From Flammeovirgaceae bacterium UBA2371 (lineage in GTDB: Bacteria; Bacteroidota; Bacteroidia; Cytophagales; Cyclobacteriaceae), in contig DDTF01000058.1 in assembly GCA_002345965.1 (NCBI GenBank), positions 57,538-121,537 of the forward strand: a stretch of 64,000 nt of DNA. Reading direction: 5' to 3'. Each line of letters starts with the position of its first letter. Within the stretch, counting starts at the first letter, position 1. The translations under genes were made by a program, and so were the position numbers. The notes beneath the pieces are model-generated. The model did not search any database, was not told where the DNA came from, and saw only the letters and a program-made list of their open reading frames with translations. Below are positions 10,160 to 19,402 of the stretch, in pieces.

Positions 10160-13100
10160 TCATTTATTGTTCACAGGCAGATTAGCACATGTTTTTTCAT
10201 AGGGCAAATCTTCTCCTACATAAGAATTCCACTCTTCCGTATTCATATTTCTCTCTGTGTATCCACAAAGCAGTGAAGACATGGTTTTAATTTTAGTGGG
10301 GTAAGCATGAATGGTTTGATCTACTTTGCCCACTACCGTCTCCTGCACACTGTGAATACCTGCCATCAATTGTTCATCATCAGGTGAAAAGGCCACGCTC
10401 CATACCCAATCGTGTTCGCTCAGCAGGGTAGGAGACTGGTTCAACTGCTTCATGTTCCACAAACGAATGGAGTAGTCCTTGCTGGCTGTGGCCATAAAAT
10501 TACCTGCGTGATTGTACTTGATCTCTTCAATGGCCGATGTGTGCCCTGTTAATTCTCTAGTGATGATACCGTTGTTGGTAATCCAAACTCGCCCTCTTTC
10601 ATTGCCTATAATAATAAGTTTGTTGTCTGGACTAAAAGTAACCGCAGTCAGTCGGGTATCTGGCATTTTATAAGAAGCTACCTGATAGTTGTTTTGTACA
10701 TCCCACACATACAGGTTACCATTATCGCCTGCTCCTGCTATCTTTTTTCCATCCGAACTCATGCTTATGGCCACAATCTTTTCTTTAGAGGTGATTACTT
10801 CCTTTGCGGTTTTTAAATCCGAAAACTTAATGCTGTAACCAGCATTGTCGCGCGCATAAAAACCTTTACCATCTGGTGTGAAGGTGAGGTTCTCTACCGC
10901 CTGCCTGAATCCAGGAATGATAGTGGGTTTTGCGCTGGAATTTTTCAAGTCATATAACTCCACGTAATTATTGTTGGCGTCAGCAAAGTACAGCCCACCG
11001 GCCAGTAGTAATTTACCATCAGGGCTGATGTCCATGGCATAGACCTGATAACCACTGGTTTTTGTACGATCTGGTACGATCTCTCTGGCTTGCCAGCTTT
11101 CTCCGGCATAATTCCATTCAATAATTTTACCATCGCTGCCACCTGAATAAATGTGGTTGATGTTATTGCGCGTGACCAAAGCCCTTGCTGCTCCTTTTGT
11201 ATGTGCTTCAAGACTTTTGGTAAGCGGATGTGGTTCTTTTTGGTTTTTCAACCCATAATACAATCCGCGATAGATGTCATTATCAAATTCGTAGCCCCCG
11301 TTGTTAGCATTGAAGTTGAATGCCTGTTGCGCAATTAATGCTTCCTGCTCGGGATCATTGCTGAGGTCGATGGACTTAATGGCCATTGATTTTGCAATGG
11401 CAAGGTATCGTCTGCGTCTTGCTTCTTCCTCCTGTCGTTTGGCCTCTGCTTCCGCTGTCCTCGCTTGCTGTTCATTTTTCTTGGCGAGTTGCTCATTCTC
11501 TTCCGCCTTGACTTTTTGCCTTTGTGCTTCGGCTTCAGCTGCTTCCGCCTGAAGCCTTCTTTGTTCTGCAGCTGCCCTTTGTATTGCTTCAGCCGCTTGA
11601 GCCGCAATGGCTGCTTCAGTAGCAGCTTCTGCTGCCTCTTTTTGTCTCACCGCTTCTTCTTTTTGCTTTTCTGCTTCGATTTGTGCCGCAGTAGCTCGCT
11701 CTGCGTTAGCTACCGCTAACGCCTCCTGTCGTTTCGCTTCTGTCTGTTGATAAATGGCGTAAACCAGAAACATTAGTGCCACCACCATCAGTGATCCAAA
11801 TACAATGGCAGTAACCCGGGCGCGTTGCAACTTCCGCTTTTGCTCCAGCTCTTTAATGCGTTGCTCCGTCTCAAACTCTTTGCGTGAGTACTCGAGAAAC
11901 ACCATGGTGCGTTCGAAAGCAGGATGATAGCGCTGTCCCCAAACCAAAGTAGGTTTATGCTTGGCTTGCCAGTTGAGGGCAAGTTGTAAATCGGGGGGTC
12001 TCCACAGGCCTGCTTTGCCTACCTGGTACATGGCTGCTGCTTCAGCAAGGCGCAAATACATTTGCACTGCCTCGGCTTCATCATCAACCCAGTTCTTTAG
12101 GCGAATCCATATTCGCATCAAACTTTCATGCGAAATATCAATCATCGACTTAGGCCCAAGCTCCATTCCAAATGCAGGTGTAAGCAGTGACCTACCTGGT
12201 TCACGGAACTTCTCGATTACATCCGCAACGTCTTTTTCTGAGACATCGGCAATAGCCGCAATCTCGTTGAGTCGGGTAGGTCTTCTAATGCCAAAGTTCT
12301 CACCACGTTTTTCCGTGATGGCCTTAAACATAATTTCACAGATGCGTTTTTGGTCTTCGTCCAACTCTTCATAAGCCTCGTTGGCATGTTGTGACAAGGC
12401 TTCTGACATGGTACCGATCGCCTCATAATGTTTGAGGTCCAGTGGTTCTTTATCGTAATCGCGGTAGTTGGCCCAATAAGACCAGGTACGCATCAATGCA
12501 TGTTGCAGAATGGGCAGCTGATCTGGATTGTCTCCCAGATCATTCAATAATTGTTGTACCAATCGCGATGAAATGTGTGCGCCTCCTACTGCCACCGGGC
12601 CTTCCACTGCCCTGCGCTTTTGATCGCGTGTCATTTGTGGAATGAGGTAGTGGCTATCGTTCAGTTTTCTGGTGAGTTCAGGGAACTGCGCACAGTCACC
12701 GATGAAATCAGATCGCATGGTGATACCAACGTAAATGGGAGCATCTTCATAGTTCACCGCCTCCATAAGCAAGTTGACAAATGCCAGTGTTTCGTCCACT
12801 GATCCAGGATCCGTGCTGTCTTTGAAGCGGAAAAGTTCTTCAAACTGGTCCACAAGGATAAGGTAGTTGGTATCTTTAGACCTGCGTGATTGTTGCACAG
12901 CTTCTACCAACCCCAGTGAGCTACTCCTGAGTAATGTAGAGACGATGGTTCTCTTTATTTTTTGATCTTCAATGTCTGCATCGTTGTAGTCATCTGCTGA
13001 TTTGAGCAATGCTTCAGCCAGGTTGTCAATAGGACCTGCACCTGGTCTTGTCACTACCACTTCCCAATTGGGACTCACATCGGTAAGAAAACCTCCATAG

Positions 13101-13324
13101 AGAATAGGTAGCACACCACAGTACACAAAAGATGATTTACCACTTCCTGAAGGACCGATAACACCTACAAATCGATTCTTGGAAAGTTTGAGAAGTACCT
13201 CATCACTTTGGCCTTCGCGTCCGAAGAAGAGATGACTCTCTTCAATTTTGAAAGGACGAAGTCCTGGAAAAGGATTAACCGATCCTAATTTTACGCCTTC
13301 CTTTTCGTCAACTAACTGGCTCAT
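10160..13324 (-). CDS. STAND-type NTPase with transmembrane helix, coiled coil and WD40 repeats (1054 aa)
   Basis: Residues 17-37 (NPFPGLRPFKIEESHLFFGR) are the entry motif of novel STAND ATPases; Walker A is GPSGSGKSS at 57-65 and Walker B is LILVDQFEELF at about 156-166. A winged-helix-like stretch follows the ATPase. One transmembrane helix lies at about 500-524 (VTAIVFGSLMVVALMFLVYAIY), then a strongly charged Ala/Glu/Lys/Gln coiled coil to about 650, then at least six WD40-type repeats (for example DGKKIAGAGDNGNLYVWDV and MATASKDYSIRLWN) to about 1010. STAND proteins are signal-gated switches in bacterial immunity and regulation; the WD40 part would sense the trigger. The helix would place ATPase and WD40 domain on opposite sides of the inner membrane if it spans once. 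The gene starts 5 bases behind the triple-TIR-like gene. Confidence 0.9.
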   Translation of the reverse strand: MSQLVDEKEGVKLGSVNPFPGLRPFKIEESHLFFGREGQSDEVLLKLSKNRFVGVIGPSGSGKSSFVYCGVLPILYGGFLTDVSPNWEVVVTRPGAGPIDNLAEALLKSADDYNDADIEDQKIKRTIVSTLLRSSSLGLVEAVQQSRRSKDTNYLILVDQFEELFRFKDSTDPGSVDETLAFVNLLMEAVNYEDAPIYVGITMRSDFIGDCAQFPELTRKLNDSHYLIPQMTRDQKRRAVEGPVAVGGAHISSRLVQQLLNDLGDNPDQLPILQHALMRTWSYWANYRDYDKEPLDLKHYEAIGTMSEALSQHANEAYEELDEDQKRICEIMFKAITEKRGENFGIRRPTRLNEIAAIADVSEKDVADVIEKFREPGRSLLTPAFGMELGPKSMIDISHESLMRIWIRLKNWVDDEAEAVQMYLRLAEAAAMYQVGKAGLWRPPDLQLALNWQAKHKPTLVWGQRYHPAFERTMVFLEYSRKEFETEQRIKELEQKRKLQRARVTAIVFGSLMVVALMFLVYAIYQQTEAKRQEALAVANAERATAAQIEAEKQKEEAVRQKEAAEAATEAAIAAQAAEAIQRAAAEQRRLQAEAAEAEAQRQKVKAEENEQLAKKNEQQARTAEAEAKRQEEEARRRRYLAIAKSMAIKSIDLSNDPEQEALIAQQAFNFNANNGGYEFDNDIYRGLYYGLKNQKEPHPLTKSLEAHTKGAARALVTRNNINHIYSGGSDGKIIEWNYAGESWQAREIVPDRTKTSGYQVYAMDISPDGKLLLAGGLYFADANNNYVELYDLKNSSAKPTIIPGFRQAVENLTFTPDGKGFYARDNAGYSIKFSDLKTAKEVITSKEKIVAISMSSDGKKIAGAGDNGNLYVWDVQNNYQVASYKMPDTRLTAVTFSPDNKLIIIGNERGRVWITNNGIITRELTGHTSAIEEIKYNHAGNFMATASKDYSIRLWNMKQLNQSPTLLSEHDWVWSVAFSPDDEQLMAGIHSVQETVVGKVDQTIHAYPTKIKTMSSLLCGYTERNMNTEEWNSYVGEDLPYEKTCANLPVNNK

Positions 13325-13329
13325 GGTGC

Positions 13330-14769
13330 TTATGATTTAATGTCTGACAAAAATGATTTTAAAGATTCCAATGCTTTATTCTGATCACCGGAAATAAGGG
13401 TCAAGTTTTGACTTTTGAATGATTCAATATTTTTACTGGAAGCTTCAGATGAAATAATCGCTTTACCAAGAATGGGTTTTTTACGACCAAAACCGGGAGC
13501 TTTCAACAGGTCGAGTACTTTCATGCGCACCCACTGATCGTTTACCTTGTCTTTGAAAATGATGGCACCGTCAAGGTTGCGCAGATTGTCTATGTGATTT
13601 TTTCTCACTTCCAACAGGTCCCCTTCAAATACAGGTTCTACTACATGAAAACCATTTTTTTCGATCACCTCCCGATAGGGTTTTACTGCCTGCTCATCTA
13701 CGCGGTCGTGTAGAAGATAAATAGATTTCCCATTGCTCTCCTGTTGGGTAACTCGCTCACTGGATTCCAGCAATTCCTCACGCATGATATTTTTAAAGTC
13801 TTCCAGAGGGTTTTGAAGAATTTCTGCGCCTTCCTGTGCTTCTACATCTCTCTTGATGGTATCGATGAAAGCTTTTTGACGATCGCTGGCATTCTTCAGA
13901 TTTGGCGATATCCATATCAGCCTGGCAAAATCTTCATTGCGATTTTTTTTGGTGGCGCTCTGTTCTGCAGCCAATTGGTTTTGCAAGTCTACGATAGACC
14001 GATCCGATCCTTCCGGGATTTCTCCATAGGCGCTGCCCACCAGGTGTATGGAAAGACCGCACTCTTCGAGGTCTTTCTTCACCATTTTTTCCAATTCACT
14101 AAACTGATTAGGCAAAGTCTGCTTGGGCAACACAATGTAACCATGGCGCTGCAGCTCTCGCTTAATGATGTTTCGCTGCACGGATAAATCATGACCGGTT
14201 TCAGCGAGGTATATTGTTTTTCTCTTATAAATATTTTTGACTTCGGTGTTGGTTTCTCCTTCTCTTAAGAAAATCAATGTTTCATGAATGTCATAAGCCA
14301 GATCAACCATCTTCATCCAGTATTGCCTTTCTGCTTCCTCACTGAAAAAGTCTGCATACTCTTTCATAAGGCCGGTTTCGGCATCAAGTTGGTACATGTC
14401 GTATCCAATCAAGTCGCGTAGCCTGGGAGGTTGTTCAGTGCTGGATAGAGGTGATTTCATCACTTTAAATACGCGATTGGCTTTCGTGTTGGTGGTGGCT
14501 TTGTAGAAAGCTTCAACTGTGTCCAGACACCTGCCAGATTCAATGAATTCTTTTGAGAGTATCGCTACAAGCACTGCAGCGTTGTCCATGGTGGAGGCAG
14601 TCACTGAATCGAACTCTTCTTTCAAGACGATATTTGGCTTTTGACCCAATACCTGGAAAAGCATCAGCTCAAGAAACTTCTTGAACTGCGTAACCCAGCC
14701 CAAATCTTGTTTAGCGGACCCGTTATCTTTTTCTGCGAACGCAATAATTACATCAATATCTAAAGCCAT
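13330..14769 (-). CDS. Protein with three TIR-like domains (479 aa)
   Basis: Three Rossmann-like segments with TIR character follow each other. The first (about 3-150) opens DIDVIIAFAEKD and has VLVAILSKEFIESGRCLDTVEAF, like the serine/cysteine/glutamate region of TIR folds. The second (about 185-320) opens KTIYLAETGHDLSVQRNIIKRELQRHG and includes ARLIWISPNL. The third (about 345-479) opens KSIYLLHDRVDEQAVKPYREVIEKNG and includes GAIIFKD. Bacterial TIR domains often cleave NAD or bind nucleotide signals, but a canonical catalytic glutamate cannot be assigned with certainty here, so enzymatic activity is unproven. No membrane segment is seen. It lies between the transporter-like gene (20 bases upstream) and the STAND gene (5 bases downstream), which implies a shared complex or pathway. 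Confidence 0.75.
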   Translation of the reverse strand: MALDIDVIIAFAEKDNGSAKQDLGWVTQFKKFLELMLFQVLGQKPNIVLKEEFDSVTASTMDNAAVLVAILSKEFIESGRCLDTVEAFYKATTNTKANRVFKVMKSPLSSTEQPPRLRDLIGYDMYQLDAETGLMKEYADFFSEEAERQYWMKMVDLAYDIHETLIFLREGETNTEVKNIYKRKTIYLAETGHDLSVQRNIIKRELQRHGYIVLPKQTLPNQFSELEKMVKKDLEECGLSIHLVGSAYGEIPEGSDRSIVDLQNQLAAEQSATKKNRNEDFARLIWISPNLKNASDRQKAFIDTIKRDVEAQEGAEILQNPLEDFKNIMREELLESSERVTQQESNGKSIYLLHDRVDEQAVKPYREVIEKNGFHVVEPVFEGDLLEVRKNHIDNLRNLDGAIIFKDKVNDQWVRMKVLDLLKAPGFGRKKPILGKAIISSEASSKNIESFKSQNLTLISGDQNKALESLKSFLSDIKS

Positions 14770-14789
14770 CGGTAGACGTGTGGTTAATT

Positions 14790-17700
14790 TTACATTTGTG
14801 TGTGTTGTAATTCTTTCTTGGTACTGTTTTTAATCAAGCCTTGCACCAGTTCATGGTGGTTGGCCAATACAAAATAGAAATCGGATAAACTTATTCTGAA
14901 AATAACACTATTCGTTGTTGTGGTGACCTCAGCAATATGAGGTACTGGGCCATTGTGGAACAAGTCACCATAAGCAGATCCGCGAGGAAGAAGAATTTTC
15001 TCTCCGTTGGCCTGCTCCAATGTAATTTCTCCATGTGCCACAATCAATATCGGACTGGGTTCGCTGGCCTCAAAAACAACTTTGTCATTCGGCTTTAAGG
15101 TTACCGGTACTATCTTATCAGCAAGATCACTCAATAAATTTCCCTCAATACCCTTAAACATTTTGAGTTGCTTGATGAACATCACCATTTCTATGCCCAG
15201 GAAAAATCCATCATCGAGCCCATCCAGAAGTTGATTGTTTTCAATGGATGAATCAAGGAATTTCTTGTCCTTAAAGGGCAAGCGCTCTGCGATGGTTTCA
15301 TACATGGCTTTGTCCTTGTTGTAGATTACCCACGCTGCTGTTTCCTGCAGAAGTTTATCCTGATTAAACATCTGTGCAATCAGTCCCCTGCTTACTCTAA
15401 AGTCAGCGATGTAAGCAGTAGCATGTATTGCGCAAAGTTTTGTCCAGCGATTGTTAAAATTAAAGTCACGGTTGAGGATATAGTTAATTACCTGAACGGG
15501 ATTGTAATCCTCTCTTGGGAAGTGAATCTGGAGCTTTTCTAATTTCTCGTGAGTACTGTCATCATCCAGCAATGGTATTAATTTGGGCTTGAGGTCCTGA
15601 TCAAGAAAAAGATCAAGCAGCTCAAGTGCGTATGCAGTTCCATCGGAAGATTCAGATTCAATGTTCTCTTTTACCAGCTGTACAGAGTTAGGATCGTACA
15701 ACAAAGACAATAGCAAAGTAATCTGATCGTAATTGTCGCGAATTTCTTCTTTTAAAGCTTCTTTGAGAAACTTAAAATGGGGTTCGTCAGTAAGTTCTTC
15801 AAGTGCCGCCAGGTTCCACAGCGTCTTTCCCATCTCAACATCCAGCAGATCTTTAACGATTATGGCTTCCCTGCCGGTAGCCTGGTAATTCATGTATCGC
15901 AAAGAGTAGAGGATTTGCTTCACTATTCTTTTGTCGGGGTAATCGGCTTTTTCCCATAAGAGGGCTGTACCTTTGGGTCCGCCAATATGACCGATGATCT
16001 GAACGATTTTCAGCATCACCAAATCGCGTTGACCTGATTTGTGAAAGGCACTCTCTAAAGTTTCAAGGGCAGCTTCTCCAGCTTCCTTTAATGCTGAGGC
16101 AGCCATATGTGCATAGGAGGGCGAAGAAAGTAATTCTATTAATACATTCCAGGTCTCCTGTCTTTTGACTTTGCGAGCAGTAAGCAACGCTTCTTGCCTT
16201 ACTTTCGGATCCGCATCGCGCAGCAGCTCCAGCAAAATGAAAATGGTCTTTTGACTTACCATCTTGCGCAACAACTTGGCTGCCAATACCCGATCGGTTT
16301 GCTTAACTGATTTACTCAGTTTCATCAGCTTTTCTACAGAGATGGACAAAAGGTCGCTGTCTTCTGCTTCACCTGCTGCGTGTTTGGCCAGGCTCTTGAT
16401 CTCACTACCTATGTCCTGCCCAATGCCTAATTCTGATATCTTGTCTTTCGCGAATTGCCTTACCTGTTTCAGGTCACTATCTGCAAGCCGTATCACTGAG
16501 CTTTCAAATAATGCAGGTTCCAGTTTTTCCATCAGCTTCAATCCGTAGATCACTTTCTCTTCCACGCTGCCATTGACCTCACGTGAAAGCACACTGTCCA
16601 TGGTATACTCCTTGACCATGTGCTTCTCCGCGTCTGACTTGTTGATTACCAATGATTTTTGGAGGGTGTCGCGATATCCCTTGTGCATCCTGCTTGTCAC
16701 CCAATACCAAACCAGCAGAATTGGAATGGTAAACAGCGTAACTGACAAAAGATTGAATATTTCAAAAGAGTTGATAAGCACGATAAGTCCCCCCGCAATG
16801 GTGCTACCGATGCCCATTACCATACCTTCTATTTTGGTCTGTGCATCGATCTTTATGGACTTGTCCATGGGCACATAATAGAACTTGAACGTAGGGTCAT
16901 CAATGGCATCCTTCATCGAATTGATGAATAGCTTACTCATCGCAATCATAATGAAGAAGAAAATGACAGAGTTGCCAACAGATTTATCGAAACCAAAGTA
17001 GGCGCCCAACGCCAGTGCTCCACCTGTAAAAATGAGCAGCAACAAAGGGTTGATTATTAAGGATACACGAAGACCATAGTCTTTGTTGATTTTATCTGTG
17101 GCAAACGTGGTAAACAGGAAGCTGAACACCACAATGGTAGCTTCAAAATAGCTTAGAAAATAAGGTAAGTCGTTGTCATTGAATTGATTGGTGGTAACGT
17201 TGAAGAAAGAGTAGTCAACGAAACGTAACGCCACCATGGATACGACAATAAATAACGACATGGACATGATGTATTTATTGCTGAAAAACTGCCCCGCAGA
17301 AAGTTTTACGTTTTCTGATTCCTTGATAGCGGTTGCTTTATCCTGTTTTAGGTATTGGTTGGTGAGGATGACATAAAGCACCAGATAACCAATAATGCTG
17401 AAAAGACCAATGGTAAAAAGGGATACGATATCTACACCAAAATTCAGTAGTAAAGGGATGGTAAAAAACGCAAGAATGGCTGCGATATCCATCCCCACAT
17501 CCACACTTCCGATTACCCGCTTTACTTGTTTTAGGGTGAAAAGACGGTTAAAAGTTCCCCAAAATATGAGCAGGGATAGGTAAGTGAAGGGTAAAATAAG
17601 CGTAAAACCAAAATAGTACAGGTAGTTTTCGTTCTCGATATAGGAGTCAGCAAATTCAATAAAGGCAGTAAGACCGATGAGCACAACGAGGCTGCTTATG

Positions 17701-17954
17701 GCCAATGTGCTGAACCTGATCCGACCCTGGAAAAAATTATAGATACCAGTAGCCACAATCGAAAAGACACCAGAAACAACCAGCGCTATCGGAAGGTCCT
17801 CAGTCTCACTGAAATAAGTGAGGAACAACGTCTGAGAAGCAACAGTAACGGTTGCCAGGAACAAACCCATACAGAAGCTAATGGCGAGAAGTAAAAATAC
17901 CCTTCCCGACTCACTAGGCTCCACATCGAGCATCTTGAGTATCTGAGATTTCAT
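14790..17954 (-). CDS. ATP/ADP-translocase-like (NTT/MFS) membrane protein with HEAT repeats and cNMP-binding-like domain (1054 aa)
   Basis: The first 430 residues contain about 11-12 hydrophobic helices (from VFLLLAISFCMGLFLATVTV to LLSVTLFTIPILLVWYWV) in the arrangement of nucleotide transporters of the NTT/MFS type. About 480-850 is helical with HEAT-like units (VRQEALLTARKVKRQETWNVLIELL; AASALKEAGEAALETLESAF). The C-terminus (about 930-1045) has the beta-roll of a cyclic-nucleotide-binding domain (VTLKPNDKVVFEASEPSPI, LLPRGSAYGDLFHNG), but the usual GE...R phosphate cassette is not present, so cNMP binding is doubtful. This three-part architecture is known from Bacteroidota; the substrate is not. 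It is the first gene of the six-gene unit. No good -7 box was found in the 186 bases upstream (17955-18140), which show no gene. Confidence 0.85.
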   Translation of the reverse strand: MKSQILKMLDVEPSESGRVFLLLAISFCMGLFLATVTVASQTLFLTYFSETEDLPIALVVSGVFSIVATGIYNFFQGRIRFSTLAISSLVVLIGLTAFIEFADSYIENENYLYYFGFTLILPFTYLSLLIFWGTFNRLFTLKQVKRVIGSVDVGMDIAAILAFFTIPLLLNFGVDIVSLFTIGLFSIIGYLVLYVILTNQYLKQDKATAIKESENVKLSAGQFFSNKYIMSMSLFIVVSMVALRFVDYSFFNVTTNQFNDNDLPYFLSYFEATIVVFSFLFTTFATDKINKDYGLRVSLIINPLLLLIFTGGALALGAYFGFDKSVGNSVIFFFIMIAMSKLFINSMKDAIDDPTFKFYYVPMDKSIKIDAQTKIEGMVMGIGSTIAGGLIVLINSFEIFNLLSVTLFTIPILLVWYWVTSRMHKGYRDTLQKSLVINKSDAEKHMVKEYTMDSVLSREVNGSVEEKVIYGLKLMEKLEPALFESSVIRLADSDLKQVRQFAKDKISELGIGQDIGSEIKSLAKHAAGEAEDSDLLSISVEKLMKLSKSVKQTDRVLAAKLLRKMVSQKTIFILLELLRDADPKVRQEALLTARKVKRQETWNVLIELLSSPSYAHMAASALKEAGEAALETLESAFHKSGQRDLVMLKIVQIIGHIGGPKGTALLWEKADYPDKRIVKQILYSLRYMNYQATGREAIIVKDLLDVEMGKTLWNLAALEELTDEPHFKFLKEALKEEIRDNYDQITLLLSLLYDPNSVQLVKENIESESSDGTAYALELLDLFLDQDLKPKLIPLLDDDSTHEKLEKLQIHFPREDYNPVQVINYILNRDFNFNNRWTKLCAIHATAYIADFRVSRGLIAQMFNQDKLLQETAAWVIYNKDKAMYETIAERLPFKDKKFLDSSIENNQLLDGLDDGFFLGIEMVMFIKQLKMFKGIEGNLLSDLADKIVPVTLKPNDKVVFEASEPSPILIVAHGEITLEQANGEKILLPRGSAYGDLFHNGPVPHIAEVTTTTNSVIFRISLSDFYFVLANHHELVQGLIKNSTKKELQHTQM

Positions 17955-18140
17955 ATAGGCGGTTTACTATTGAAGTCTACCAAACCTTGAAGTTGAAAAT
18001 AATCAACGATATTTCCTATACTACAGCCAGCTCATTTACCATTCTATTACTTGCTGGTTTATAGTATTTTGCGCTTAAAGTGTGAAGTATTGGTAAAGTA
18101 AAATGCGGTAGAAATTATGGTAACTAACGATGTATAATAT

Positions 18141-19343
18141 TTACATCTGGTTGCGTGGCAACAGGAGAGAACTATCACCATAGCTGAGAAATCTATACTC
18201 ATTGTCAAGAGCGGATTGATAAATTTGATGCCAGTCAGACCCTGTGAAAGCGGCTACCAATAGCATTAGCGTGGATCCTGGTTGGTGAAAATTGGTGATC
18301 AGGCCATCGCAAACATTAAAACGATACCCTGGAACCATATATATAGAAGTATGGCCAACCAAAATCTGCTCATTATCCATTTCATCTAAAACAGCCAAGA
18401 TAGCGGCTTCGCGAGAAGGTAAATGGCCTGACCGTTCCACATAAGGGTCATTTTGAGCAATAATAAATGGCTGGGCGCCTTGTGTTAAAAGTTTTACCCC
18501 ATACCAATAGATGCTCTCCAGGGTACGCATAGAGGTAGTACCCACGGCAATAATTTTTCTGTTGGGGATGAGCAACGAATTCAGATTGGCCTTGCTCACA
18601 ATGATTTGCTCCGAATGCATTGCATGGTCCAGGGCATTTTCCGTTTTAATGGGTTGAAATGTTCCGGCACTTACATGTAATGTTAAAAAATCGGTGAGAA
18701 TTCCTTTTGCCTTTATTTTTTCCAACACCTCCTGGGTAAAATGAAGTCCAGCGGTAGGGGCGGCCACAGCCCCTTCATAATGGGAGTACACGGTTTGGTA
18801 ACGATGTTTGTCTTCAGCATCCGCATCCCGATGCAAGTAAGGCGGTAGCGGTGTGTTGCCAAAGAGATTGACAATCTCAGCAAAACTTAGCTGCGCAGGT
18901 ATCCAGCTGAAGTCTACCAATCCCGCTTTTGCGTCTGTCAGTTTTGCGTTGAGTTCGATGTCATTTTTCCGCAATTGTATAGTGGCTCCTTCCTTCCAAC
19001 GTTTTAGATTACCAATAGTGCAGTGCCACTGCGTGTTTTCAGCTTGCTGCATGGCCAATTGCACGGGCTGGTTGTCATCTGCAGGTTGCAAAAGGAAGAC
19101 CTCAATTTGAGCACCGGTTTCTTTCCGAAACAACAATCTTGCTGGAATGACTTTGGTGTCGTTAAAAAAAAGACTGCTGTTGGGAGGAAGCACATCAGGC
19201 AATTCAAAAAACTGGCGATGTTCTATTTTACCTCCCTTGTAAAAAAGCAACTTGGATTGATCCCTTTGTGCCAAAGGGTGCTTGGCAATCCGATCGTCAG
19301 GCAAGGGATAGGTAAAGTCGCTGCTTTTAATTTCTTTTTCCAT
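18141..19343 (-). CDS. queA: S-adenosylmethionine:tRNA ribosyltransferase-isomerase QueA
   Basis: QueA transfers and isomerises the ribosyl part of SAM onto 7-aminomethyl-7-deazaguanine in tRNA, giving epoxyqueuosine. Family motifs are clear: FTYPLPDDRIAKHPLAQRD near the start, SSLFFNDTKVIPARL, VAAPTAGLHFTQEVLEKI, TLHVSAGTFQPIKTE, VGTTSMRTLES and TNFHQPGSTLMLLVAAF. The ATG at 19343 is chosen (about 400 residues). The frame could extend five codons to a TTG at 19358, but that TTG is part of a -7 box (19356-19363) and would lie upstream of the transcript start. It is transcribed alone, divergently from menC. Confidence 0.95.
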   Translation of the reverse strand: MEKEIKSSDFTYPLPDDRIAKHPLAQRDQSKLLFYKGGKIEHRQFFELPDVLPPNSSLFFNDTKVIPARLLFRKETGAQIEVFLLQPADDNQPVQLAMQQAENTQWHCTIGNLKRWKEGATIQLRKNDIELNAKLTDAKAGLVDFSWIPAQLSFAEIVNLFGNTPLPPYLHRDADAEDKHRYQTVYSHYEGAVAAPTAGLHFTQEVLEKIKAKGILTDFLTLHVSAGTFQPIKTENALDHAMHSEQIIVSKANLNSLLIPNRKIIAVGTTSMRTLESIYWYGVKLLTQGAQPFIIAQNDPYVERSGHLPSREAAILAVLDEMDNEQILVGHTSIYMVPGYRFNVCDGLITNFHQPGSTLMLLVAAFTGSDWHQIYQSALDNEYRFLSYGDSSLLLPRNQM

Positions 19344-19355
19344 AAAATGATCGTG

Positions 19356-19363
19356 CAAAGTTA
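19356..19363 (-). promoter_or_regulatory. Bacteroidota -7 box (TAACTTTG) upstream of queA
   Basis: On the minus strand the octamer fits TAnnTTTG exactly and is followed by GCA, a common context. The ATG of queA is 12 bases downstream, implying a very short leader. No clear -33 TTG was found at the right distance. Confidence 0.55.
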
Positions 19364-19402
19364 GTATTTGTATTTACGCGGTAAGGCTTCCATATTAGCA
19401 AA

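Noticed and set aside
11301..11719. Ser/Leu/Cys-rich frames opposite the STAND coiled coil and a charged minus-strand frame
   Set aside because: They result from the Ala/Glu/Lys/Gln repeat of the coiled coil read in other frames.
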